In this document: positions 16,806-27,139 of the stretch, piece after piece
Numbering within the stretch: position 1 is the stretch's first letter
Layout: the number at the start of each line of letters is the position of its first letter
The notes under the pieces: generated by a model
What the model was told of the DNA's origin: nothing
What the model saw: only the letters and a program-made list of their open reading frames with translations
Databases searched by the model: none
Assembly (NCBI GenBank): GCA_019359245.1
Contig: JAHHHR010000019.1
Coordinates: forward strand, 62,001-126,000
Direction: 5' to 3'
Length of the DNA stretch: 64,000 nt
From: Nostoc desertorum CM1-VF14
GTDB lineage: Bacteria > Cyanobacteriota > Cyanobacteriia > Cyanobacteriales > Nostocaceae
Program-made: the position numbers and the translations under genes

Positions 16806-17129
16806 AAATTAATTTGCGTTCAACAGCCTTTTTTACTTATGACATACTTGCTAGACAGCAGTCTAGAAATGAATTGAATTGTATAACGGCAGTCTGTCTC
16901 CTTTGGCTTGCCCCAAGCAACAAATATTATAGAAAGTTGACATTTGCAGAGCAGCAAACTTCTGAGAAGATTTAAATGATGCTGGGCTATATTTTTTATT
17001 TATCAGAGAATTTTATTCAAGACTGGTAAAATTTTGAAACTTAGCAACATTTGTCTCAACAAGAATGGCAAAAAACTGAGTGTTATTTATAAAGAAAAGT
17101 ACAGTAAGTTCAGCTTATTGGAGTCAAAT
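16806..17129. other. Divergent intergenic region between methyltransferase and mscL
   Basis: No gene beyond an in-frame upstream extension of mscL (codons 17034-17129) that does not resemble MscL. GGAG at 17120-17123 is the mscL ribosome site. AGCAGTCTAGA/CGGCAGTCTGTC words near 16855-16900 are the only visible pattern. Confidence 0.4.
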
Positions 17130-17561
17130 ATGGCCAGAGCAAGAAGAAGAGCAAGTGGCTTTTTAAAAGATTTTCAAGCATTTGCCCTTAAAGGCAATGT
17201 AGTTGACTTGGCGATCGCTGTGATTATTGGTAGTGCTTTTGGCAAGATTGTCACTTCCTTTGTTGAAGATGTGATCATGCCATTGATTAATCCCTTGGTT
17301 AGTTTTACTGGCAAAGATTGGAGAACAATCACTATTAGTCCAGGAATCAAGATTGGTCACTTTCTTGGCGCAATAGTTGACTTTGTAATTATTGCCTTAG
17401 TTTTATTTGTGGCAATTCGAGCCTTACAAAAATTCAAGAGACAAGAAGAAGTAGCCGATGAATCATTGCCAGATCCTAACCTTGTAGCCCAAGAAAGATT
17501 GACTGGCGCGTTGGATAGACTCAACCAAACCTTGGAAACTCGGAATAATCAAGTTTTGTAA
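17130..17561 (+). CDS. mscL: Large-conductance mechanosensitive channel
   Basis: 143 residues from the ATG at 17130, chosen because MARARRRASGFLKDFQAFALKGNVVDLA matches the MscL N-terminal amphipathic helix and TM1, and because GGAG lies 6 nt upstream; an ATG-less extension to 17034 adds 32 unrelated residues. TM1 (about 20-45, NVVDLAIAVIIGSAFGKIV) and TM2 (about 75-100) flank a short periplasmic loop, and the C-terminus is a charged helix. It opens on hypo-osmotic shock to release solutes. Confidence 0.95.
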   Translation: MARARRRASGFLKDFQAFALKGNVVDLAIAVIIGSAFGKIVTSFVEDVIMPLINPLVSFTGKDWRTITISPGIKIGHFLGAIVDFVIIALVLFVAIRALQKFKRQEEVADESLPDPNLVAQERLTGALDRLNQTLETRNNQVL

Positions 17562-17752
17562 GTAGGGAAGGGATTGGGAGTGGGAGGATGAGGTGGCAGA
17601 GAAGCGTAATTAATTACCAATGCCCCTCAAGAGCGCTGTTAGTGGTAGCCGGACTTGAGCCAGTTCTAAGTTGGGAATCTCACTTATTTACATGGAACTC
17701 AAGACAAGCTAAACCCTAGCTATCCGCTAAGGTAACTGTTTTGCCCCACGCC

Positions 17753-19429
17753 CTACTTTGCACTAGGCTTAAGAGCTAACAACATCTCTAATTCACTGGT
17801 AGATTTATCGGGGCTAGTGGCGGTAAAACCAAGACCACGGATGGAATTCAGGATGGTGATGGTATTAGCGTCAGATGAGATAAAACTATTGATCAAGGGC
17901 ACAGTTTTAGTTTTATCCATATCTAGGTAAAAATAGCCGCCGTTGGGCTTGTGCAAAGAACCAGTAACGGCTTTGAAAGCGTCGCTATTATTGAGAGATT
18001 GATTTTTGCGATCGCTAATTGCGTCAGCAACTGGCCCACCAAGAGCCACAAATACAGTGTCTTGATCGAGCCAACCATGCGCCAATAAAGCTCCTTGTCT
18101 GGGGATTTGCCATTCAGTTACGTCTTTACCAGCGATATTTCTATTAGCGACGTTGATTTGTTGGGTTTTGGCGAGGGTATCCAATTTTGTTAAGGTGGCT
18201 TCGGCAGTTTTGCGATCGCTAGTATCAAATACTAAAGCACCTCCAAAACCAACATTTGCTAACACGCCTTGATTAGATGGAACCGCACCAAAAGCGAATT
18301 CTCCATTCATCCAGCCAAAAATATCTTTATCGAGATCAATATTGACAAATTTCAGTTGCCCTCGCACCTGTTCCAAAGCTTGCTTGATTTCTGGATAATT
18401 TTTTGACTCTTCTACTAACGTCTCCCAGCCACGGCTGATGCCGTTTCCGCTAACCAGAGCAAAGGTATCAGTGGGAAATTGCCCGACTATATTCCCAGAA
18501 CTTGATTGATACTGGAATTTATTCAGTTGCGGATCTAAATTGGCGATCGCTTTTACCCGCACTCCCGCATCATCAACACCAACACCTGCTACCACAGATT
18601 TTATCTGCTTCAGTTGCGTCAAGGCTTGTGGAGGTAACTTTGCCTGCTGACTTCCGGCTGCTAATTGCTGTACCATGCCTGCATAGTCTGGTACATAAAT
18701 TTGGGCAAGGCTGTTTTTGACATCCACTCCTTTGCTGAGAATACTGCTTGCACCTTCTTTACTGGCAAAGGAAGACTGTCCCTTAAAGGTGTCAATTGCT
18801 TTTTCTACAGCCTGCTTTTCGGGGGCTAATATCAAGTGGCTATTATTTAAAACTACACTATATGTCGCCTTCCTATTTTCTGTGGTTTCGATAATTTTTT
18901 CGCCTTGGTAGTCGGATTCTTGGAATTTCACCCCTTTTTGTGACTTCAATTTATTAGCAAAATTCAAGGCACTGAGTTTGTCTTTGATTCCCACCACCAT
19001 CAGGATATTTGATTCCTGCTCTAAATTTGTTGGTACATTAGGTACCCTAGAAGGCACTTTTAACTGCGCCTGTTTCACAGGATTTGGTGGCAGAACAGCA
19101 ATCATTACACCACCAGCCCAAGGCTTTATGTCTTTTTCATAAGAAACGTTACTGTCACTGAACATTTGCTTATTGAAATTTTCCAGACTTTTTGCTACTA
19201 ATTTTTGTGCTTCTGGAGTACCAAACTGCTGTAACTTTGCCCAGGCTTGAGAATCAGTAGTAATGTAAGTTGCCATCAGTGCTGTTGAAGGCACTAATTT
19301 CGCACTGCCTAGAGCGTCTGAGCTAGCTCCTGATGGGCTTTTAAAGTACATATAAGCCGCTATACTTCCTGCTACAACTACAGCAGCACCAACAGCAGGA
19401 ATCAAAAACTTTGATTTACTTTCGGGCAT
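17753..19429 (-). CDS. DUF3352 domain protein, membrane-anchored
   Basis: 558 residues. One N-terminal transmembrane helix (about 8-27, FLIPAVGAAVVVAGSIAAYMYF) is followed by a long extracytoplasmic region beginning LVPSTALMATYITTDSQAWAKLQQFG, which is the DUF3352 signature in cyanobacteria. The fold appears to repeat (two halves each with a VP…/FGxP motif). Function is unknown; the anchor and lack of catalytic motifs suggest a periplasmic or cell-envelope role. It stands alone. Confidence 0.8.
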   Translation of the reverse strand: MPESKSKFLIPAVGAAVVVAGSIAAYMYFKSPSGASSDALGSAKLVPSTALMATYITTDSQAWAKLQQFGTPEAQKLVAKSLENFNKQMFSDSNVSYEKDIKPWAGGVMIAVLPPNPVKQAQLKVPSRVPNVPTNLEQESNILMVVGIKDKLSALNFANKLKSQKGVKFQESDYQGEKIIETTENRKATYSVVLNNSHLILAPEKQAVEKAIDTFKGQSSFASKEGASSILSKGVDVKNSLAQIYVPDYAGMVQQLAAGSQQAKLPPQALTQLKQIKSVVAGVGVDDAGVRVKAIANLDPQLNKFQYQSSSGNIVGQFPTDTFALVSGNGISRGWETLVEESKNYPEIKQALEQVRGQLKFVNIDLDKDIFGWMNGEFAFGAVPSNQGVLANVGFGGALVFDTSDRKTAEATLTKLDTLAKTQQINVANRNIAGKDVTEWQIPRQGALLAHGWLDQDTVFVALGGPVADAISDRKNQSLNNSDAFKAVTGSLHKPNGGYFYLDMDKTKTVPLINSFISSDANTITILNSIRGLGFTATSPDKSTSELEMLLALKPSAK

Positions 19430-19985
19430 TTTATTATCCTCTTGTTGCTCAGATTGTCACCGAGATTTACACAAGTGTCATTGTAGAGTTTTCGGATTTA
19501 TTAATAATTTCCGCTCATTGATCGGTATTTACTGATAAAATTAGTAGTCCTATAAGCTAGAAGTCTAAAATAATTACTCTAAAAATGACTTCAAGAGAAT
19601 GAAGAGCGAATCCGCAAATGATATGCTGTTCGTTTCAAACAAAATAGCCTGCTCAACAGAGGCAAGCTATCCTAAAGTTATAAGAACAATTGGGAGTATT
19701 TGTACTTAATCAGAATCTATCGAGGTGCAAGAGATTCTTGACTCGATGACAAAAAAGTGCAAAACATCAAGAAAAGTAGATGCGGGAGGGATATGGAAAA
19801 AAATCCAAGGATCGGCAACCGACCTTTGGAAATTCGGGTGAGATTAATTTCAATCCCCCAATCCCAAAGAGGAGTTCTCACCTCCATAATGCCCTGTTGT
19901 GGGAAATACATTTAGACACCGCTATTTTACTTAATTACATCCAGCCAAGCCAGACTTTTCAGGATTACAAGGTCAGTAAGGATCA
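19430..19985. other. Intergenic region upstream of the aminopeptidase gene
   Basis: Divergent promoters for the DUF3352 and aminopeptidase genes must lie here, but I see no convincing -35/-10 pair. An open frame of 101 codons (19780-20085) overlaps the start of the aminopeptidase in another frame and has no protein-like character. AAGGATCAATG supplies the aminopeptidase ribosome site. Confidence 0.4.
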
Positions 19986-22649
19986 ATGTCGAAGTCTTAT
20001 TTTGATACAGATAATAACGGACACAAACCTTTTGAGTTACCGGGAGCAAGACCACACTACAACCCCGATCGCCCCGGACAAGTAGAGCATATTTTTCTCG
20101 ATCTCAGCTTAGATATTCCAAAGCTTTGCTATCAGGGCAGTTGTAGCATTCGCCTCTTACCAATCCGTAATGGCATTGACCGTTTGACTTTGGATGCTGT
20201 CAACCTGAATATCGAGTCTGTACAGGTGGACGAGGTGCCACAAAATTTTGACTACGACGGGGAACAGCTTTCCATCCAACTTTCTGAGGCGACCCAGATT
20301 GGTAAACGCTTGCTGATTGCGATCGCCTACTCGGTGGCAAAACCACAACGCGGTATTTACTTTATTCAACCAGACAAGCACTACCCAAACAAGCCTACTC
20401 AAGTTTGGACTCAGGGAGAAGACGAAGACTCTCGCTTTTGGTTCCCCTGCTTTGACTATCCAGGACAACTGTCTACTTCAGAAATTCGGGTTCGTGTTCC
20501 CAACCCTCTGGTGGCAATTTCCAACGGCGAACTGATTGATACTACAGAAGATGGTGATTACAAAATCTACCATTGGTCACAGCAACAAGTTCATCCTACC
20601 TACTTAATGACTTTGGCAGTAGGTGACTTTGCCGAAATTCGGGATGAATGGAAGGGGAAACCAGTTACCTACTACGTAGAAAAGGGGCGGGAGGAAGATG
20701 CTAAACGCAGCATGGGCAAAACTCCCCGCATGATCGAATTTTTGAGTCAAAAGTATGGTTATCCATATCCTTTCCCGAAATACGCTCAGGTTTGCGTCGA
20801 TGACTTCATTTTTGGTGGGATGGAGAATACCTCCACAACCCTGTTAACAGATAGATGCTTGCTGGATGAACGCGCCGCTTTAGATAACCGCAATACAGAA
20901 AGTTTAGTCGTCCACGAACTCGCGCACCAGTGGTTTGGTGATTTGGTGGTGATTAAGCATTGGTCTCATGCTTGGATTAAGGAAGGGATGGCTTCCTATT
21001 CTGAGGTGATGTGGACAGAACAGGAATATAGTTTAGAAGAAGCAGCTTACTATCGTTTATTGGAAGCTCGTCGTTACATTAGTGAAGATAGCAGCCGTTA
21101 TCGTCGTCCGATGGTAACGCATGTCTACCGCGAAGCTATTGAACTTTACGATCGCCACATCTACGAAAAAGGGTCTTGTGTTTATCACATGATTCGCACT
21201 CAATTGGGAGATGAATTGTTTTGGCAAGCAATCCAAGCGTTTGTTCAAGATAATGCCCACAAAACCGTAGAAACAATAGATTTACTCAGGGCGATTGAAA
21301 AGGCTACCGGACGTAATCTTTTGTTCCTCTTTGACCAATACGTTTATCGTGGTGGCCATCCCGATTTTAAAGTAGCTTACTCTTGGGATGGTGATGCTAA
21401 TTTGGCAAAAATTACGGTAACTCAAACCCAAGCTGCTGAAGGTCAAAATGGCAGTAAAGATTTGTTTGATTTAAAAATACCTATTGGCTTTGGCTATAGA
21501 CAACAAGCAGAAGTGGGAAGTGAAGATTTAGGAGTTAAAAACAATTCTCAACTCATCACTCCTAACTCACAACTCAAAACTTTTGTAGTGCGGGTAAATG
21601 AACGAGAACAAAGCTTCTACTTCCCCCTAGAAAATAAGCCTCAGTTTATCAGCTTTGATGTTGGGAATAATTACCTGAAAACAGTAGTTTTAGAGTATCC
21701 AACACCAGAGTTAAAAGCACAATTAGAATCTGACCCCGACCCGATTTCGCGCATCTATGCAGCAGAAGCTTTGACAAAAAAAGGCGGGTTAGAAGCGACG
21801 AAGGCACTATCTGCGGCGCTCAAAAATGACCCATTGTGGGGTGTGCGTGTGGAAGTGGCGAAACAACTAGCCAAAATTAATTTAGACCAAGCCTTTGATG
21901 GTTTAGTTCTTGGGTTAAAAGATAAAAATGCTTACGTACGAAGATCTGTAGTGGAAGCACTTGCTCAAATTAAAACTGCTGAAAGCTATAAAGTTGTAAG
22001 GGCGATAGTGCAAAAAGGCGATCCTAGCTATTACGTAGAAGCAACAGCCTCTCGTGTAATTGGGGCGATGTCTGCGACGGGCTTCGCTTACGCATCTGCT
22101 AACTTGAAAGAAAAACCCAAGGAAGACAAGGTATTAAAGCTGCTAAAAGGCGTTTTAGAAGAGAAGGCAGGTTGGAATGAAGTAGTGCGGAGTGGTGCAA
22201 TTGCTGGTTTAGCTGAATTCAAAACCTCGGAAGCAGCTTTAAATCTCTTGCTCGAATACACCAAACTCGGTGTACCACAACCTCTACGTTTAGCCACAAT
22301 TCGCGCTTTAGGAAAGATTTCTGTAGGTCAAAGTCCGGTTAATTTGGAACGAATTTTAGAACAATTAACAGAACTAGCTAAAGAAACCTTCTTTTTAACG
22401 CAAGTGGCGGTAGCAGCAGCATTAGGACAAATGGAAACACCCAAAGCAGTGGGGATTTTGCGATCGCTAGCTGAACAAACAGCCGATGGGCGTGTACGCC
22501 GCTATGCTGAAGAAGAAATTTCCAAAGTGCAAAAGAACATTGGTTCAGAAAAAACCCTGCGTCAATTGCGTGAGGATTTCGACCAACTCAAACAACAAAA
22601 CCAAGAATTGAGAAGCCGTTTAGAGAACTTGGAGGCCAAATCTAAGTAA
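19986..22649 (+). CDS. pepN: M1 family aminopeptidase with C-terminal HEAT-like repeats
   Basis: 887 residues. The N-terminal beta domain (about 20-220) leads to the exopeptidase motif GGMEN (277-281) and the zinc site HELAH (310-314) with the third ligand Glu333, the HExxH-18-E pattern of gluzincins. Residues about 590-860 are alpha-helical HEAT-like repeats (ISRIYAAEALTKKGGLEATKAL …), and the end is a coiled coil. It removes N-terminal amino acids from peptides in the cytoplasm. Residues about 511-532 correspond to a dispersed DNA repeat (see repeat entry) that keeps the frame. The symbol denotes family, not proven orthology. Confidence 0.93.
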   Translation: MSKSYFDTDNNGHKPFELPGARPHYNPDRPGQVEHIFLDLSLDIPKLCYQGSCSIRLLPIRNGIDRLTLDAVNLNIESVQVDEVPQNFDYDGEQLSIQLSEATQIGKRLLIAIAYSVAKPQRGIYFIQPDKHYPNKPTQVWTQGEDEDSRFWFPCFDYPGQLSTSEIRVRVPNPLVAISNGELIDTTEDGDYKIYHWSQQQVHPTYLMTLAVGDFAEIRDEWKGKPVTYYVEKGREEDAKRSMGKTPRMIEFLSQKYGYPYPFPKYAQVCVDDFIFGGMENTSTTLLTDRCLLDERAALDNRNTESLVVHELAHQWFGDLVVIKHWSHAWIKEGMASYSEVMWTEQEYSLEEAAYYRLLEARRYISEDSSRYRRPMVTHVYREAIELYDRHIYEKGSCVYHMIRTQLGDELFWQAIQAFVQDNAHKTVETIDLLRAIEKATGRNLLFLFDQYVYRGGHPDFKVAYSWDGDANLAKITVTQTQAAEGQNGSKDLFDLKIPIGFGYRQQAEVGSEDLGVKNNSQLITPNSQLKTFVVRVNEREQSFYFPLENKPQFISFDVGNNYLKTVVLEYPTPELKAQLESDPDPISRIYAAEALTKKGGLEATKALSAALKNDPLWGVRVEVAKQLAKINLDQAFDGLVLGLKDKNAYVRRSVVEALAQIKTAESYKVVRAIVQKGDPSYYVEATASRVIGAMSATGFAYASANLKEKPKEDKVLKLLKGVLEEKAGWNEVVRSGAIAGLAEFKTSEAALNLLLEYTKLGVPQPLRLATIRALGKISVGQSPVNLERILEQLTELAKETFFLTQVAVAAALGQMETPKAVGILRSLAEQTADGRVRRYAEEEISKVQKNIGSEKTLRQLREDFDQLKQQNQELRSRLENLEAKSK
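21515..21580. repeat. Dispersed intergenic-type repeat inside the aminopeptidase coding sequence
   Basis: The DNA TTTAGGAGTTAAAAAC … CAACTCATCACTCCTAACTC … AACTCAAAAC has the inverted-repeat layout (TAGGAGTTA/TAACTCCT-type arms) of repeats normally seen between Nostoc genes. Here it is translated in frame as EDLGVKNNSQLITPNSQLK, a low-complexity loop between two conserved beta strands. Confidence 0.65.
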
Positions 22650-23473
22650 GATTATTCTTGACAGTTATCTGTCTGCGCGAGTTACAAAAAGCTTAATTGT
22701 CTATTAGCTCACACCGTTAATCTCTGTTTGTGTAGCCGAGCTACTGTGCTGCGAACTTTTTTAAAGTTGAAGCAAGTGGCGCCGGCTCGTCGATTTGTGC
22801 TACTTTCCTACGAAAAGCTCCGCGAGTAAGCAACTGGTGTGGTAGAGTGTCCGGAACTTTTGTAAAAGTTCGCTATTATTGGTGTCTTTGATTACAACTA
22901 ATCGTTGATAGTAATTAAATTACCATTGCTACTAACTTTTTAGAGCAAAAACGAACAATGCGTTTAAATGTTACGCTGTTTGGGCTTATTCTGGTTAGCT
23001 CAAAAAATCTATTTCTGTTAGGAATAACTTCAGAATGGGTTGTAATTACATCTACCTCAGTAACTTCTAGTGCTGTTTTATCAATTTAGTTGTGGATGAG
23101 TGTTTTAGAAAGTCATCATTGCACAAGCCTTTTAACAAAGCTAAGAGGGTGACTAAGACTGTTTGAATTTTAAAATAGTTAAATTCTAGGCTGTAATATT
23201 ACTGCAAGAATATGTAGCTAAATAGTAAATATGATTACCGAGTAATCACATATTCAGATAAGTAGTTATATTTTTATTAAGAATGATTAAGAAAAGATAA
23301 AATCATCTGAAATATTGATAGGTAGTTGTAGTTTTATAAAGTATAATTAAGAAAAAGATAAATAAATCTTAGGCAGTAACATAAGCTAAAATCACCGCGA
23401 ACAGTATCCCAAAAGGGTAGAGTTCTAGTTGTTTTAGATAAAAGACTACCGCCATCCTGAACTTGCAACTAAG
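22650..23473. other. Long intergenic region upstream of the UbiB-like gene
   Basis: No confident gene. It contains the second copy of the 23-bp word (22726-22748, see 8601-8623), a hairpin GAACTTTT-GT-AAAAGTTC (about 22855-22872), AT-rich near-duplicate stretches ('gattaagaaaagataaa' near 23284 and 23345), and a 43-codon ORF (22958-23089) with a hydrophobic start but no ribosome site. Confidence 0.45.
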
Positions 23474-25258
23474 TTGTGGGTTAAGAACAAAGCAGTCATT
23501 GTAAATTTTTCAGTTGAAGAGGCAAATAAAGGCGTGGGTCAGTATCAACCTGCTCTGCTAAAACTCTATAATCCAGAAGCGATCGCTCGCTATTATAGTT
23601 ACCGTCCTTGGCTAGCGTGGGGGCGACTCCTGAGAATCATCTCCTCTTTCGCAGGATTTATACTCAGTCTTAAATGGGACGAATGGCAAGATAAAGTTGA
23701 GCAGAACAAGGGTAAACGAGCTATCCAGTTGCGAGAACTGCTCACCCGCCTCGGCCCGACTTTTATTAAAGTTGGTCAAGCCCTCTCTACCAGACCTGAC
23801 CTGATACGCAAAGATTTTTTAGAAGAACTGATCAAGTTACAAGACCAGTTACCACCTTTCGATAATGCGATCGCTTACCAAATTATCGAAGCTGAACTAG
23901 ACCGTCCAATTCACGAATGTTTTAGCGAACTGTCACCTAGTCCAGTAGCAGCAGCTAGCTTGGGTCAAGTATATCGTGGTCGTCTAATTAGTGGCGAAGA
24001 AGTCGCAGTGAAGGTGCAACGCCCCAACTTACGCCCGACTCTCACCCGTGACCTCTATTTATTGCGCTGGGGGGCGAGTTGGGTAGCTCCTTGGTTACCT
24101 CTTAATCTCGGTCACGACCTAACTTTAATCGTGGACGAGTTTGGCACGAAGCTATTTGAAGAAATCGACTATATAAATGAAGGTCGCAACGCCGAAAAAT
24201 TTGCTAGCAACTTCCGCAACGACCCGCAAGTAAAAGTTCCAGGCATTTACTGGCGTTACACTAATACCCACGTTTTAACGCTGGAATGGATTGACGGCTT
24301 CAAGTTGACAGATACTAAACGCATCCGCGAAGCAGGTTTAGATCCAGAAGCGATTATCCAAATTGGCGTTACATCGGGTTTGCAACAGCTTTTAGAATAC
24401 GGCTTCTTTCATGCTGATCCTCATCCCGGCAATTTGTTTGCTGTACCCGATGGCCGGATGGCTTATATTGACTTCGGCATGATGGATCAGTTGGAGGAAA
24501 CCACCAAAGAAACACTGGTGGATGCACTAGTGCATTTGGTGAATAAAGACTACACCGACTTAGCCGAAGATTTTGTAAAATTAGGATTTCTGACTCCAGA
24601 CACGAATATTTGCCCGATAGTGCCAGCATTAGAAGCGGTGCTAGGAAACGCTATTGGCAAAAATGTCAAAGATTTTAACTTCAAAACTATTACCGATGAA
24701 TTCTCGGAACTGATGTACGAGTATCCTTTCCGAGTTCCGGCAAAGTTTGCTTTGATTATTCGTTCCTTGGTGACTCAAGAAGGTATTGCCCTGAGCCTCA
24801 ACCCGAATTTCAAAATTGTTGAAGTGGGTTATCCCTATATAGCACGGCGGTTGCTGACAGGGGAATCGCCCGAATTACGGCGACGATTATTGAATGTGTT
24901 ATTCAAAGATGGTAAATTTCAGTGGCAACGGTTAGAGAATTTGATTGCGATCGCTCGGAGTGATAACAACTTTGATGTATTGCCCACAGCCCAGATGGGA
25001 TTCCAATATTTAATTTCGGAAGAAGGCAAGTTTCTGCGACGGCAGCTGGTGCTTGCTCTCACCGAAGATGACCGCCTCCACACCGAAGATGTCCAACGCC
25101 TGTGGAACCTGGTTAAAGATGACATAAAACCGGATCGTTTATTAAATGTAGCGATCGGCATTTTAACCGACTTATCCAGACAAGGCGCATCTGCTATTCT
25201 CCCAAACGCTACATTCCTTGAGCCTTTTGCTGGGAACCAGCCAACAAACAAAAAGTAA
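23474..25258 (+). CDS. ABC1/UbiB-AarF family atypical kinase
   Basis: 594 residues. Family motifs in order: KxGQ (Lys99, FIKVGQALSTRPD), the Ala-rich loop AAASLGQVYRG that replaces the glycine loop, VAVKVQRP (ATP-binding Lys), FFHADPHPGNL (catalytic loop) and YIDFGMM (metal-binding Asp). Members control quinone or tocopherol metabolism; several paralogues exist per cyanobacterium. No ATG precedes the conserved part; the listed start is TTG at 23474, and a downstream GTG near 23536 is the alternative. The small membrane gene follows by 28 bp. Confidence 0.9.
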   Translation: MWVKNKAVIVNFSVEEANKGVGQYQPALLKLYNPEAIARYYSYRPWLAWGRLLRIISSFAGFILSLKWDEWQDKVEQNKGKRAIQLRELLTRLGPTFIKVGQALSTRPDLIRKDFLEELIKLQDQLPPFDNAIAYQIIEAELDRPIHECFSELSPSPVAAASLGQVYRGRLISGEEVAVKVQRPNLRPTLTRDLYLLRWGASWVAPWLPLNLGHDLTLIVDEFGTKLFEEIDYINEGRNAEKFASNFRNDPQVKVPGIYWRYTNTHVLTLEWIDGFKLTDTKRIREAGLDPEAIIQIGVTSGLQQLLEYGFFHADPHPGNLFAVPDGRMAYIDFGMMDQLEETTKETLVDALVHLVNKDYTDLAEDFVKLGFLTPDTNICPIVPALEAVLGNAIGKNVKDFNFKTITDEFSELMYEYPFRVPAKFALIIRSLVTQEGIALSLNPNFKIVEVGYPYIARRLLTGESPELRRRLLNVLFKDGKFQWQRLENLIAIARSDNNFDVLPTAQMGFQYLISEEGKFLRRQLVLALTEDDRLHTEDVQRLWNLVKDDIKPDRLLNVAIGILTDLSRQGASAILPNATFLEPFAGNQPTNKK

Positions 25259-25286
25259 AAATTTTTAATATAAATCAGGAGTTTTC

Positions 25287-25685
25287 ATGTACTATTTCCC
25301 TCTGCAACCGCCTTATTTTCTGTTACTTGTTGGTTTTTTAACAGCATTAACATCTGGTTTAGCATTATCTGGCACGTTGAAAGTAATTATGCAGCAATGG
25401 CCAAGCGATGCCTACGGCAACCCCTCCGGTGTACGCACAGAAAATACTAAACCGCGTTCTTCACTAAAACAATTATTTGTGCCATTTATCGGCATAACTG
25501 TCGGTACTTGTCTATTCCTGTCTTCAGGTTTAGCAATATTTGGCTTTCCCAACTCCTTAGCTTTAGGAGTCGGTTTGCCAATTAGTCTGTTTACTTGTTT
25601 GCTAGTTTGGTTGCAGTTGGGAAGTATGATGACCTTTATAGAACGCGAAGGTATGCAATCTTTAGATTTAGATTCTATGCCCTAA
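25287..25685 (+). CDS. Small conserved membrane protein, function unknown
   Basis: 132 residues with three hydrophobic helices (about 10-32, 63-83 and 88-110). AGGAG lies 10 nt before the ATG. It follows the UbiB-like kinase by 28 bp and is probably co-transcribed. I recognise no domain. Confidence 0.7.
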   Translation: MYYFPLQPPYFLLLVGFLTALTSGLALSGTLKVIMQQWPSDAYGNPSGVRTENTKPRSSLKQLFVPFIGITVGTCLFLSSGLAIFGFPNSLALGVGLPISLFTCLLVWLQLGSMMTFIEREGMQSLDLDSMP

Positions 25686-25832
25686 TTTAAAACAATATGA
25701 TTACAGTACTTTTCAAGTAATTGCGCTACTTTGCGTCTCAGTCATGATCTAAATGCCTGAAAATAGCTGTAAGTTCTTATTAACTGAACTGTATTCAGAT
25801 ATAGAACACTTCACTAATATACAAATCAACCT

Positions 25833-25866
25833 AAATGTTCACCCGCAATGGTGAGCATTTATATTT
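25833..25866 (+). terminator. Possible terminator after the small membrane protein gene
   Basis: Arms 25833-25843 (AAATGTTCACC) and 25850-25860 (GGTGAGCATTT), 11 bp with one G-T pair, loop CGCAAT, then ATATTTT. The rest of 25686-26107 holds no gene and is AT-rich leader for the next ORF. Confidence 0.5.
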
Positions 25867-26107
25867 TGGGTATGATAATTTGTCAAGGCTTTCTTAAGAT
25901 GCAATTAATCGCGTTTTTACATCTGTTAGGGATTGTATGGGATTTAGTAATCAGATAAAATAAGTACTATTACAGTAGCCAGCATCCACATTATTATATA
26001 TGTAAATATAGTATTTAATTGAAATCGGAATAGGCTGTAAATTCTTCTGTCTCTAGACTATTTTTGATATTATTTGTCAGTCAAATTTTATTTAAGAATA
26101 AAATATC

Positions 26108-26992
26108 ATGAAACAGGAAAAACTAGACGCTTGTTTTTGTACTTTAGCTTTGGGTGAAAGATATCGCTCTCATGCTTTACTATTAGCTCAAGATATTAAA
26201 AAACATTCGCCGGAAATATACTTAATTGTACTAACAGATAAACCGCAAGAATTTAAAAAATACTCTAATGTTTTAGCATTTAAACATGAACAACAGAGTA
26301 TTGGTTGTTATCACGATAAAAGGTTTGTAATTGCCAAAGCAATATCATTGTTTAATACTTGTATATTTGTCGATGCAGATATCAGAATATTAGAGAAGTT
26401 ACAACCAGACATGAAATGGCTTCCTGGCATAACAGCAAGAAGCTGTACCAGTATTGTCAAACATAATCACGCATATATTAATTCCGTAAATGATGCTTAC
26501 AAGGCGAATAGAGCTAGAGATTTGACCATTCTCAGCAAGCTAGCACAAAAGCTAGACCTGGATTTAGAAGATACTAATATCCAATTTGTAATGGAAATGT
26601 TATTTGTAGTGACAAGGCAAGATGGACGGGAAATAGAATTTATTAAGCACTGGGAAAATATTGCACTTTACTGTGAGTTAAATGGTTTTTATAATGCTGA
26701 GGGTTATGCAATAGGATTAGCTGCTGCTAAGGCTGGATTACCAGTTCGATGGGATGCTATGGATGGTATTGTCTATTTCAAAGATTGGGTAGAACACCAG
26801 AAAATCAAAAAGGGGCAAGCAAATCCAGATACAACGCTGATATATTTTCAACAGCATAAAGCCATTGAGTACCGCCAAAATTCAATTTTTCAAAAGCTGG
26901 CACGTAAACTAAATAAATTTATTGGCTATTACTATCGGTCGTTGTGTTTAAGACTTGCGACATTGAGTAACTTCAATTTCTATTACCGATAG
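26108..26992 (+). CDS. Glycosyltransferase-like protein (nucleotide-diphospho-sugar transferase fold)
   Basis: 294 residues. The N-terminus FCTLALGERYRSHALLLAQDIKKHSPEIYLIVLTD and the later CIFVDADIRILEKL (a DxD-type metal/nucleotide-sugar site) fit a GT-A (GT8-like) fold. A His/Asp segment and a basic amphipathic C-terminus (KLARKLNKFIGYYYR) suggest membrane association. It converges on the glycan operon that ends at 27140 and may add a further sugar, but it belongs to a different subfamily from those three. AT-rich composition resembles the operon. Confidence 0.65.
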   Translation: MKQEKLDACFCTLALGERYRSHALLLAQDIKKHSPEIYLIVLTDKPQEFKKYSNVLAFKHEQQSIGCYHDKRFVIAKAISLFNTCIFVDADIRILEKLQPDMKWLPGITARSCTSIVKHNHAYINSVNDAYKANRARDLTILSKLAQKLDLDLEDTNIQFVMEMLFVVTRQDGREIEFIKHWENIALYCELNGFYNAEGYAIGLAAAKAGLPVRWDAMDGIVYFKDWVEHQKIKKGQANPDTTLIYFQQHKAIEYRQNSIFQKLARKLNKFIGYYYRSLCLRLATLSNFNFYYR

Positions 26993-27139
26993 GATTTTGT
27001 AAAAACCATCTGTTCGAGCTTACTAAAAACTTTAATATGGCAAACTTCATAGAAACTTCAAAGAATATAACCCGAAAAAAGAGAAAGGTTTTAAATAGCA
27101 AACTTATGTATTTGCGTATCAAAAGCTTCAGTTTGTTAT

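Noticed and set aside
22958..23089. 43-codon ORF with hydrophobic start upstream of the UbiB-like gene
   Set aside because: No Shine-Dalgarno and no similarity that I recognise; kept only as a remark.
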